NCBI GenBank assembly: GCA_030681475.1
Contig: JAUXWT010000061.1
Span: forward strand, 1 to 64,000
DNA: 64,000 bases
Direction of reading: 5' to 3'
Source of the DNA: Bacteroidales bacterium
GTDB lineage: Bacteria > Bacteroidota > Bacteroidia > Bacteroidales > FEN-979
Made by a program: the position numbers and the translations under genes. The stretch's first letter is position 1. Each line of letters begins with the position of its first letter. Shown here one piece after another: positions 36,503-43,981 of the stretch. The notes beneath the pieces were generated by a model, which was not told the origin of the DNA, ran no database searches, and saw nothing but the letters and a program-made list of their open reading frames with translations.

Positions 36503-38908
36503 TCAGAAAAAAATTAAACTGCCGATCTGAAACACGGCAAACGATAAAAGCCAGGCAAGTATTGTGGTATAAACGATCAGGAAGAGCGCCCACTTCCAGC
36601 TTCCCGATTCCCGATTCACGGTTGCTACTACAGCTACACATGGCATATAAATAAGAATGAACAGCAGGTATGAAACTCCGACCAGTGGAGTAAAGAGCCT
36701 TTGCCCGAATCGGGGGCCATCCTTGTGGGTTGCCTGCTGTAACTGTACCCCGAGTGTTTGTGGATTACCTTTTTCCTGAATGTGGTCAGTGCCAAATAGA
36801 ACGCCCATCGTACTGACTACAACCTCTTTAGCTGCAGCGCCCGTGATCAGGCTCACGCCCATGCGCCAGTCAAAACCAAGTGGTGCGATCACCGGTTCAA
36901 AGGTTTTACCGATTTTTGCGATATATGAATTTTGCAGCCTTTCATCAGGGTTGACAGAATTTCCACCGGGGAAATATTCAAGCGCCCAGATCAGGATTAC
37001 CGCAATGAGGATGATGCCTCCCATTTTACTCAGGTATTGTTTGCCTTTTTCCCACATGTGCCGCATGATAACAATGAACGTTGGCATGCGATAAGGGGGC
37101 AGCTCCATTACGAATGGCGCTTCCTTACTTTTAAACAGGAATTTTTTAAAGACTAAGGAGATCAGGATGGCCAGGATGATCCCAGTCATATAAAGCCCGA
37201 AAATAACCGATCCGGCATGGTCAGGGAACACTGCGCCGGCAATCAGAATATAGACCGGTAACCTTGCACTGCACGACATAAAAGGGTTGATCAGCATCGT
37301 AAGTAACCGGTCATTTCTGTCCTTCAAAGTCCTGGTAACCATGATGGCAGGTACATTGCAACCAAAGCCCATGATAAGTGGTATGAAGGATTGTCCGTGC
37401 AAGCCGATTTTATGCATCAGTTTATCCATGATGAAAGCGGCCCTCGCCATATATCCGGTATCTTCCATGAGTGAGATAAAGAAGAAGAGGATTAATATAT
37501 TGGGAAGGAAAACAATGATGCTTCCGACTCCGTTAATGATCCCATTAACCAGCAAATCTTCGAGCGGGCCAACCGGAAGAGCAGCGGTGATCTGTCCCCC
37601 CGTCCACGCTACCGCCAGATCAATCCAGTGTTTGGGAATTTCACCCAGGATGAATGTGGATTGGAACATTACCCAGAGAAAAAAAATAAAAACTGGGAAT
37701 CCAAGTATTCTGTGTGTAAGAATAGCGTCAATTTGGTCGCTGGCGGGTTTAGAGAAGTCAACCTTCTCCACCGTATGCAACGTCTCTTTTAATGCGCCGG
37801 CAACGAAACCGTATTTGGCGTCTGTGGCCAATGTTGAAGAATCTTCTTTGTAGTCTGTCTCCAGTCGTTGGATCTCCTTATCAGAAATATCCAGTATGGC
37901 CTGGAAATGGTTTGAGGACTTGATAGAGGCCAGTACCGCAGAATCTTTTTCAAGCAGTTTGATGCTGTAAAATCTTGAGGAGATTCGGTCAGTCAATGAT
38001 TTATCCATCCAGATCGCCTCCTGGATTTTCCGGATGGATCTTTCAAGCTCAGTACCATAATTGATATGAACATGACGTATAACCGGATCCCGGTCTTCGA
38101 ACACCTCAATGAGCCGGGCGAAAAGATCAGGGATCCCTGTCCCTTTAGAGCTTATGGTCGGAATGACCGGAATCCCAAGAAGTTTTCCAAGAGCCTTGTG
38201 GTCAAGTTGATTTCCGGTTTTTTTAAATTCATCGAACATGTTCAGGGCGATCACCACCCTGATATCCATATCAATAAGCTGTGTTGTCAGATAAAGGTTA
38301 CGTTCGAGATTGGATGCATCCACCACATTGACGACGATGTCGGGGATGTTTTCGGTAATGTGTTTCCTGACAAAAAGTTCTTCCGGTGAATAGGCTGTTA
38401 AAGAATAGGTTCCCGGAAGATCAGTGATGTTAAAAGTGTATCCTGCATGTTTGAATTTAGCGACTTTCAAATCAACCGTAACCCCGCTGAAATTACCAAC
38501 TCTTTCATGCGAACCGGAGGCAACATTGAACAAGGTTGTTTTTCCGCAATTGGGATTCCCGACAAGGGCAATGTCGATGATTTTTCCCCGGTCACCGTTA
38601 TCATCCCGGCTTGATTGCTCTTCGATGGTTCCACTGTAACCATAAATTTCAGGAGCGGAAAATTCACCGATTCCATGATCATCAGTGGGGATGATCTCGA
38701 TCAACTTTGCTTCACTCTGCCGCAATGATACGTGGTATCCGATAATTTTATACTGGATGGGATCCTGCAACGGAGCAGCCTTAACCACGGTTACTTCCCT
38801 TCCTTTTACAAAGCCCATCTCCGTGATCCGTTTGCGGAACGATCCCCTGCCTTTCACCTTCGTGATCAAGCCCGATTCACCTTGTTTTAGTTCAAATAGG
38901 GTAGCCAA
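36503..38908 (-). CDS. feoB: Ferrous iron transporter, FeoA-FeoB fusion
   Basis: The 801-residue inner-membrane protein carries an N-terminal FeoA/SH3 domain (residues 1-74) fused to FeoB. The G domain has G1 GNPNCGKTT (117-125), the switch and DLPGTYSLTAYSPEE with G3, and NMFDEF as G4. The membrane part has two Gate regions around GCNVPAIMVTRT and the MSCSARLPVYILIAG segment. It imports Fe(II) in a GTP-dependent way. The start is TTG at 38908, directly after an in-frame TAA. A TAnnTTTG element lies about 22 bp upstream. The fused form is common in Bacteroidota. The 53-residue Cys-rich partner follows immediately. Confidence 0.95.
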   Translation of the reverse strand: MATLFELKQGESGLITKVKGRGSFRKRITEMGFVKGREVTVVKAAPLQDPIQYKIIGYHVSLRQSEAKLIEIIPTDDHGIGEFSAPEIYGYSGTIEEQSSRDDNGDRGKIIDIALVGNPNCGKTTLFNVASGSHERVGNFSGVTVDLKVAKFKHAGYTFNITDLPGTYSLTAYSPEELFVRKHITENIPDIVVNVVDASNLERNLYLTTQLIDMDIRVVIALNMFDEFKKTGNQLDHKALGKLLGIPVIPTISSKGTGIPDLFARLIEVFEDRDPVIRHVHINYGTELERSIRKIQEAIWMDKSLTDRISSRFYSIKLLEKDSAVLASIKSSNHFQAILDISDKEIQRLETDYKEDSSTLATDAKYGFVAGALKETLHTVEKVDFSKPASDQIDAILTHRILGFPVFIFFLWVMFQSTFILGEIPKHWIDLAVAWTGGQITAALPVGPLEDLLVNGIINGVGSIIVFLPNILILFFFISLMEDTGYMARAAFIMDKLMHKIGLHGQSFIPLIMGFGCNVPAIMVTRTLKDRNDRLLTMLINPFMSCSARLPVYILIAGAVFPDHAGSVIFGLYMTGIILAILISLVFKKFLFKSKEAPFVMELPPYRMPTFIVIMRHMWEKGKQYLSKMGGIILIAVILIWALEYFPGGNSVNPDERLQNSYIAKIGKTFEPVIAPLGFDWRMGVSLITGAAAKEVVVSTMGVLFGTDHIQEKGNPQTLGVQLQQATHKDGPRFGQRLFTPLVGVSYLLFILIYMPCVAVVATVNRESGSWKWALFLIVYTTILAWLLSFAVFQIGSLIFF

Positions 38909-38929
38909 TTAATTTAGATTGAATTAATG

Positions 38930-38955
38930 CAAAGTTAAGGAAAAATAGCGCTCAA
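38930..38955 (-). promoter_or_regulatory. Promoter of the feoB operon
   Basis: On the minus strand TTG (38953-38955) and TAACTTTG (38930-38937) are 15 bp apart, near the Bacteroidota consensus though slightly short. No Fur box was identified by eye. Confidence 0.45.
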
Positions 38956-39011
38956 CTTCATGATGGAGCTTTATTTATTTATTCAATCGTGGCCTTTGGT
39001 AGAATAATAAA

Positions 39012-39635
39012 TTAAGGATTTGTATGAATACTTGCGAGGTAAAGTGAAGCCTCAGGTCCGAGGTTAAAGATCACATCGAGAATACTGAGCCCCGGAATGA
39101 ACCCGTGACTGGTTTCAAAAACCTGTGTATAACCTGGATATTTTGTTTGTTTACCGGACAATTTGACGCCGAGAATGGTTCGCAAATCTATCTCATAATC
39201 AGGATGTTTTTCAAAAATTTGCGTAAATCTGACGGGTTGGCTGGCGTTAAGAATTTTTAAAATTATAAACAAAATCTCGGTGTTCATGTCAAGAAGATGC
39301 CTGAATTTTTTATGGTAAAGGTGGGCAATCTGATCCTGATAATAAAGAAAAAACGGCGAATTGTTGTACGCCGTTTCTATGGAACGCCAATGAATTTTCT
39401 GCCATGGCTGATGTGCAGAGATCAGCACATCTTTTGTAAGTGTATGGTTCCCGTTAACCTTGATTACCGGGATAGTCAATTTTTGTTTCCCATTAGGACC
39501 AAAAATGGTGCAATGGTTCCGGCAGGTTTGCTTCGTATAAGTCTCAAATGCTTCGATCACAATTTCATCTGCCTTTATGGCTTCAGCCATGTAGTTGACA
39601 GATGGCAGGTAGGCCGTTGGAAGCAGGACAAGCAT
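39012..39635 (-). CDS. WbqC-family protein
   Basis: The 207-residue cytoplasmic protein matches the WbqC-like family, with LPTAYLPSVNYMAEAIKAD, YTKQTCRNHC, KLTIPVIK and HWRSIETAYNNSPFFLYY. The family is often found in polysaccharide biosynthesis loci, but its reaction is unknown. The ATG overlaps the stop of the thioredoxin gene upstream by one base (TAATG), which indicates translational coupling. The 103 bp downstream separate it from feoB. Confidence 0.88.
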   Translation of the reverse strand: MLVLLPTAYLPSVNYMAEAIKADEIVIEAFETYTKQTCRNHCTIFGPNGKQKLTIPVIKVNGNHTLTKDVLISAHQPWQKIHWRSIETAYNNSPFFLYYQDQIAHLYHKKFRHLLDMNTEILFIILKILNASQPVRFTQIFEKHPDYEIDLRTILGVKLSGKQTKYPGYTQVFETSHGFIPGLSILDVIFNLGPEASLYLASIHTNP

Positions 39636-39997
39636 TAATTAACCTTTTTCAACAACACATCGCTGATGGCTTTTTTGAGCGAATCTTTTGGCAAGGCGCC
39701 AACCGACATCTGGGGTTGTTCTTTCATTGGAACGAACAGCATAGAGGGGATGCTGCGGATACCGAATGCGCCAGCCAATTCCTGTTCTGCCTCAGTATCA
39801 ACTTTGTAAATGTTGATTTTACCGGAATATTCAATGGCAAGCTCTTCAAGTACAGGGGCTACCATCTTGCATGGGCCACACCAGTCGGCATAAAAATCAA
39901 TAATGCAGGGGATCGTCCCCTCGTATTTCCACTCCTTGTTTGTTTCGAAATTAAAGACCTTCTCCTGGAAGGATTCTTTTGTTAAATGTTCTACCAT
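39635..39997 (-). CDS. trxA: Thioredoxin
   Basis: The 120-residue cytoplasmic redox protein has the active site WCGPC (C40, C43) in FYADWCGPCKM and the cis-proline in SIPSMLF. It has an N-terminal extension typical of Bacteroidota thioredoxins. It is strikingly similar in its C-terminal half to the lipoprotein thioredoxin encoded 90 bp upstream (shared PQMSVGA), so the two probably arose by tandem duplication. It is translationally coupled to the WbqC-family gene. Confidence 0.95.
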   Translation of the reverse strand: MVEHLTKESFQEKVFNFETNKEWKYEGTIPCIIDFYADWCGPCKMVAPVLEELAIEYSGKINIYKVDTEAEQELAGAFGIRSIPSMLFVPMKEQPQMSVGALPKDSLKKAISDVLLKKVN

Positions 39998-40056
39998 TTT
40001 ATATCAATTTTAAAATTAAAAATAAACTCCAACTTTGTACATCTTTTCTTTCCACA

Positions 40057-40087
40057 CGTCCACTTGTCCACTTGTCCACTTGTCCCC
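40057..40087. repeat. TCCACTTG tandem repeat
   Basis: Three to four units of TCCACTTGTCCACTTG type end in the stop codon of the thioredoxin lipoprotein gene. The complement matches the CAAGTGGG family at 36281-36323. Confidence 0.8.
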
Positions 40088-40569
40088 TAGTTTACCACCA
40101 ACACATTTCTGATCATCTCAACATATGCCTCCTTCTGCATCGCACCAACCGACATCTGCGGTTTTCCGTTTTTGGGGATGAACAACACAGCCGGGATTGA
40201 ATTTATATTGAATAATCCGGCCAGTTCTTTTTGCTCATCGGTGTTGACCTTATAGATTCTGACTTTTCCATTATACTCTTTGGAGAGTTCATCCATGATC
40301 GGTGCAACGAGTCTGCAAGGTTTGCACCAGTCAGCATAAAAATCAATAATAACCGGCTGATCGCCGCTGAATACCCATTCTTTCGGGTTTGATTTGTAAT
40401 CCCAAACGAGTTTTTGGAATGCATCTGCAGTAAGTTTATTTACTTGCCCGTCAGTAATTTCTTTTGCGCCGATGTTTTCATTGCCGCTGTTGGTTTCATT
40501 TGCTGTGCCGCTACAGGCAGTGAAAGTAAATGGAATAAGAAATAAAAGGGCGAACGTAAGTTTTTTCAT
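40087..40569 (-). CDS. Thioredoxin-fold lipoprotein
   Basis: The 160-residue protein has a lipoprotein signal ending FTAC (C19), so it is envelope-anchored. A thioredoxin domain follows with the active site WCKPC (C82, C85) and SIPAVLF. The Lys within the CXXC differs from the WCGPC of the cytoplasmic paralogue next to it and may shift the redox potential. It could reduce or form disulfides in exported proteins. The last codon lies within a tandem repeat. Confidence 0.9.
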   Translation of the reverse strand: MKKLTFALLFLIPFTFTACSGTANETNSGNENIGAKEITDGQVNKLTADAFQKLVWDYKSNPKEWVFSGDQPVIIDFYADWCKPCRLVAPIMDELSKEYNGKVRIYKVNTDEQKELAGLFNINSIPAVLFIPKNGKPQMSVGAMQKEAYVEMIRNVLVVN

Positions 40570-40592
40570 GGTTTAGTTTTTTAATGACGCTG

Positions 40593-40600
40593 CAAAGATA
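40593..40600 (-). promoter_or_regulatory. -7 element for the thioredoxin lipoprotein gene
   Basis: The minus strand reads TATCTTTG, a TAnnTTTG match, 24 bp before the ATG at 40569. Confidence 0.45.
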
Positions 40601-40644
40601 AAAACAATTTTTTAATTAAATCGCATAAATATCACTATTTTTTT

Positions 40645-40652
40645 TAACTTTG
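40645..40652 (+). promoter_or_regulatory. -7 element for the zinc-ribbon gene
   Basis: TAACTTTG matches TAnnTTTG, 22 bp before the ATG at 40674. The orphan transposase-like gene therefore appears to have a native promoter. Confidence 0.45.
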
Positions 40653-40673
40653 CATTAAAATAAATTTTAAATT

Positions 40674-41081
40674 ATGTCTATAACCTTCAAACAACTTGAT
40701 ATTAAGGGACTATCAGAATTATTTTCTGAGGAGGCAGATTGTTTGAAATTTCTTGCTGAAAAGAAGTGGGCGTCTGGTTTTGTATGTAACAGGTGTGGAA
40801 ACACTAATTATTGCAATGGAAAAACGTTATATTCACGCCGTTGTACCCGTTGTAAATCCGAAGAATCCGCTACCGCTCATACAATTTTTCACCGGTGCCA
40901 TATTCCTATTACAGAGGCATTTCGCATCGTATATTTGGTGTGTCATGACCCTTCCGTATCTACTTATGAACTGTCACGCCTAACCGACCTTCGACAGATG
41001 ACATGCTGGAAATTGAAAAATCGCCTGAACGATTGTATTAAAAACCGTGGGGAGATAGATATCCTTTATAACGAAAAATGA
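40674..41081 (+). CDS. Orphan IS1595-type transposase zinc-ribbon/helix-turn-helix protein
   Basis: The 135-residue protein corresponds to the N-terminal part of IS1595-type transposases. A zinc ribbon (C38, C41, C57, C60) is followed by a helical region with TAHTIFHRCHIPITEAFRIV and SVSTYELSRLTDLRQMTCWKL. The catalytic DDE domain, normally about 150-200 further residues, is missing, and no ORF downstream supplies it. No terminal inverted repeats were seen. It may be a decayed element or a domesticated DNA-binding protein; an intact start and -7 element favour the latter. Short stand-alone versions are known in Bacteroidota. Confidence 0.7.
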   Translation: MSITFKQLDIKGLSELFSEEADCLKFLAEKKWASGFVCNRCGNTNYCNGKTLYSRRCTRCKSEESATAHTIFHRCHIPITEAFRIVYLVCHDPSVSTYELSRLTDLRQMTCWKLKNRLNDCIKNRGEIDILYNEK

Positions 41082-41154
41082 GGCGTTTTGTGCCGGGATA
41101 CAGTTGGCCCATCCGGCGATTTTGCAAAAAAATGGTTATTTTCGTGAATTCAAA

Positions 41155-42417
41155 ATGAAAAAGATGTCAATACTTATAAAAAACATAAAGGAGATCGTTC
41201 AGGCAGAAGACAACCCGCAACGTATGGTTGCAGGTAAAGCCATGTCACACATAAATACCGTTAAAAACGGATGGATTTTTATCGTAGGCAACAGGATACA
41301 GGATTTTGGAATCATGCCTGTTCCTGATGATATACTCCGGCAACTGGATTCAGGCTCTTCGACCATTGATGCTTCCGGAAAAATGGTCTTTCCGAGCTTT
41401 TGCGACGCTCACACCCATTTGGTGTATGCCGGAAGCCGTGAAATTGAGTATATAGATAAAATAAAGGGATTGAGTTACGAGGAAATCGCAAGACGGGGTG
41501 GCGGAATCCTGAATTCTGCCAAACGGTTACACGATACCGGCGAGGAGGAATTGGTAGCGCAGGCCATGGAGCGCCTGAATGAGATCATGTTGTTTGGTAC
41601 CGGAGCAGTTGAAATAAAGAGTGGTTATGGTCTGAATGTGAAAGACGAAATAAAAATACTCAGGGTGATCCGGATACTGAGATCGCTTTCACCGGTTACG
41701 ATCGTTCCGACATTTTTAGGCGCTCATGCAGTACCTGCTGAATATAAAGGCCGTCAAGGTGAGTTTGTCGATATGGTGATCAGTGAAATGATCCCCATGG
41801 TTGCGTCAGAAGGGCTTGCTGATTATATTGATGTTTTTTGTGACCGCGGCTTTTTTACCATCGAAGAGACTGACCGGATATTAGCGGCTGGTGCGAAATA
41901 TGGGATGCGTCCCAAGATCCACGCCAATGAACTGGACTATTCAGGAGGTATTCAGGTTGGCGTAAAGCATAATGCCCTTTCAGTTGACCATTTGGAATTT
42001 ACCGGAGATAAAGAAATTGAATGTCTGCTTGGGACTGAAACGATGCCGACAGTATTGCCCGGCGCAGCTTTCTTCCTGGAAATGGTATATGCTCCTGTAC
42101 GTAAAATGATTAATGCCGGTCTTCCTGTTGCTATGGCCAGTGATTTTAATCCTGGTTCATCACCATCAGGAAATATGCAGTTCATCCTCTCAATGGCATG
42201 CATCAAATACCGGATGTTACCCGAGGAAGCGATCAACGCCGTGACCATCAATGGCGCTTATGCCATGGGTTTGAATGAAGATTATGGCAGCATTGCCCGC
42301 GGAAAAGTTGCCAACCTGTTTATCACAAAACCAATTCCCAACCTGTCATTTATGCCATATGCCTACGGAAGCAACAAAGCCGGGCAGATCATTTTAAACG
42401 GTAAGGTGGTCAATTGA
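41155..42417 (+). CDS. hutI: Imidazolonepropionase
   Basis: The 420-residue metal-dependent amidohydrolase converts 4-imidazolone-5-propionate to N-formimino-L-glutamate in histidine breakdown. The metal-binding HxH is H86/H88 in CDAHTHLVYAGSRE, and the later LGAHAVPAEYKG, HANELDYSGG and ASDFNPGSSPSG segments are typical of HutI. A TTG-initiated longer reading from 41104 adds no conserved residues, so the ATG at 41155 is preferred. Its product is the substrate of FtcD (46235). The other pathway genes, hutH and hutU, are not in the window. Confidence 0.95.
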   Translation: MKKMSILIKNIKEIVQAEDNPQRMVAGKAMSHINTVKNGWIFIVGNRIQDFGIMPVPDDILRQLDSGSSTIDASGKMVFPSFCDAHTHLVYAGSREIEYIDKIKGLSYEEIARRGGGILNSAKRLHDTGEEELVAQAMERLNEIMLFGTGAVEIKSGYGLNVKDEIKILRVIRILRSLSPVTIVPTFLGAHAVPAEYKGRQGEFVDMVISEMIPMVASEGLADYIDVFCDRGFFTIEETDRILAAGAKYGMRPKIHANELDYSGGIQVGVKHNALSVDHLEFTGDKEIECLLGTETMPTVLPGAAFFLEMVYAPVRKMINAGLPVAMASDFNPGSSPSGNMQFILSMACIKYRMLPEEAINAVTINGAYAMGLNEDYGSIARGKVANLFITKPIPNLSFMPYAYGSNKAGQIILNGKVVN

Positions 42418-42420
42418 TCG

Positions 42421-43887
42421 TTATTCAATCACTAATTTACCTTTGACAGTTACCTCTTTACCGGTTAACGTATAGATGTACAGTCCGGTTGGCAGGTTTT
42501 TTCTTTCAATGGTAGAAATGCTGGAATTGATTTTTATGCGAAGAACCTCTTTACCTACAAGGTTGTACAAGACGAACCGGAGATCCTCGGTGATTTTAAA
42601 ACCGTCAATGACTATTTGAGCCTGGTTTTTAAATGGATTCGGTAAAATGCGCACCTGCGAGGAGCCGGCGATGGGGTATTCATCAACATCTAGAATCGGT
42701 GAACACTCTGTGCCGACTGGGTTTCCCCACGTTTCTGACCCCTTTTTAAAATAAACCAGACGATGAAAGTCCTGGGTACTTTGATCATCACGATAATACT
42801 CAGTCACACCAAGGCCTTCAGAATAGTTGCGATAAAGTAAAACATTTCCGGAAGGAATTAAAAAGCATGAATTGAGGAACCTGTATTTGTCTTCGGTTAC
42901 TTTCTTCGTCTGACGGTTATTAAATGCCTTCATATAACGATCAAACTGCGAAGCATAAACGTTCTGGCGTTTAAACTGATCGGGATAACGCAAGATGGTC
43001 GAATCGTTGGCCATTACGGTAAACCTGTATTTAATGGTAATGGTATCGCGCATGTAAACATGGTTGTTTCCGGGGTTGGTAATGGTACTGCGGCAACGGT
43101 CGAACTTATATATTACCGAATCATTATTAGCTCCATAGGTAGTTTTTGAAAATACATTCTGGATCTCCTTCCATGTCGTGCTCGTACCGCCGGTAAAAGA
43201 GTTGGTATATCCTGAAAAGTGAAGAACATCACCGATATTATAATTGTAAACCTCTTTCCAGCCGAATTCCTGAATTCCAATAACCGGTTTCAGTTTCCCC
43301 ACGATGGTGTAATGTGTTGTATCGAAAGGAACATTGGTCATGTCAAATGTTCGTGCCAATCCATAATGTTTGCTGAGTTTCAGATAGGTGCCATTCCATG
43401 GACTTGTGAGGAGGGTTCCATCGTTCCTTTTTGCCTGCAGTTCAATTTTCATCATGTCATCCAATACGCCCATGACACTATCCGGGGCAATTGATACTAC
43501 TTTTGCTTCAAGAAATGTGCCTGAAGTCAGTTTCACGAACCGCCATGTATCATTCAGCACAGCCTTGGCATTGATATAAATAGTGTCGTTGTCTTTGTTA
43601 AAGAAATAAAACAGATAATTCGCGCTTTCTCTGTAAATTTTTCTGCCGAGGATGGACCCTTTTGTGGTGTCCTTGCATTCTGCAGCGGTATCACGAATGG
43701 TTGCAAAAGAGTAGAAAATCGTATCACCGCTCACTGGTATCGTATAACTTGTTGTTCTATATGCTTTCAGAACATTAGTGTTCATCTTTTTATAAAAAGC
43801 CGGACCAGGAGAGCAGATGTTGGTGTAATTCTGTGCGTTGAGCAAAATCGGCGCGATGAGGAAAAGTGTAAATATAAGTTTTTTCAT
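42421..43887 (-). CDS. T9SS type A-sorted protein, otherwise unknown
   Basis: The 488-residue protein has a signal peptide (MKKLIFTLFLIAPILLNAQ) and a long beta-rich body with no recognised domain (segments such as YTIPVSGDTIFYSFATI, IIGIQEFGWKEVYNY-like). It ends with a type A sorting domain (VRILPNPFKNQAQIVIDGFK to GKLVIE). The ATG at 43887 starts the signal peptide and is 18 nt after a good promoter -7 box; the 7 residues further upstream are unlikely to be translated. It converges on hutI with only 3 bp between stops. Confidence 0.85.
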   Translation of the reverse strand: MKKLIFTLFLIAPILLNAQNYTNICSPGPAFYKKMNTNVLKAYRTTSYTIPVSGDTIFYSFATIRDTAAECKDTTKGSILGRKIYRESANYLFYFFNKDNDTIYINAKAVLNDTWRFVKLTSGTFLEAKVVSIAPDSVMGVLDDMMKIELQAKRNDGTLLTSPWNGTYLKLSKHYGLARTFDMTNVPFDTTHYTIVGKLKPVIGIQEFGWKEVYNYNIGDVLHFSGYTNSFTGGTSTTWKEIQNVFSKTTYGANNDSVIYKFDRCRSTITNPGNNHVYMRDTITIKYRFTVMANDSTILRYPDQFKRQNVYASQFDRYMKAFNNRQTKKVTEDKYRFLNSCFLIPSGNVLLYRNYSEGLGVTEYYRDDQSTQDFHRLVYFKKGSETWGNPVGTECSPILDVDEYPIAGSSQVRILPNPFKNQAQIVIDGFKITEDLRFVLYNLVGKEVLRIKINSSISTIERKNLPTGLYIYTLTGKEVTVKGKLVIE

Positions 43888-43905
43888 ATGGAATGTTTTT
43901 TTTTG

Positions 43906-43937
43906 CAAAAATAGTCAAAAAATTATAGAAAAGACAA
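43906..43937 (-). promoter_or_regulatory. Promoter of the T9SS protein gene
   Basis: On the minus strand TTG (43935-43937) and TATTTTTG (43906-43913) are 21 bp apart, fitting the Bacteroidota consensus. It partly overlaps the terminator of the gene upstream. Confidence 0.55.
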
Positions 43938-43956
43938 CCTTCATCGGGGAAGGTTG
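43935..43956 (-). terminator. Rho-independent terminator of the metallopeptidase gene
   Basis: CAACCTTC and GAAGGTTG (8-bp stem, 6-nt loop) are followed on the minus strand by TCTTTTCT. The hairpin lies 26 bp after the metallopeptidase stop. Confidence 0.7.
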
Positions 43957-43981
43957 CCTGATTCTTCAAGTTTTATAAATT

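Noticed and set aside
40674..41081. Complete insertion sequence
   Set aside because: There is no DDE catalytic domain and no terminal inverted repeats or target duplication were found by eye.
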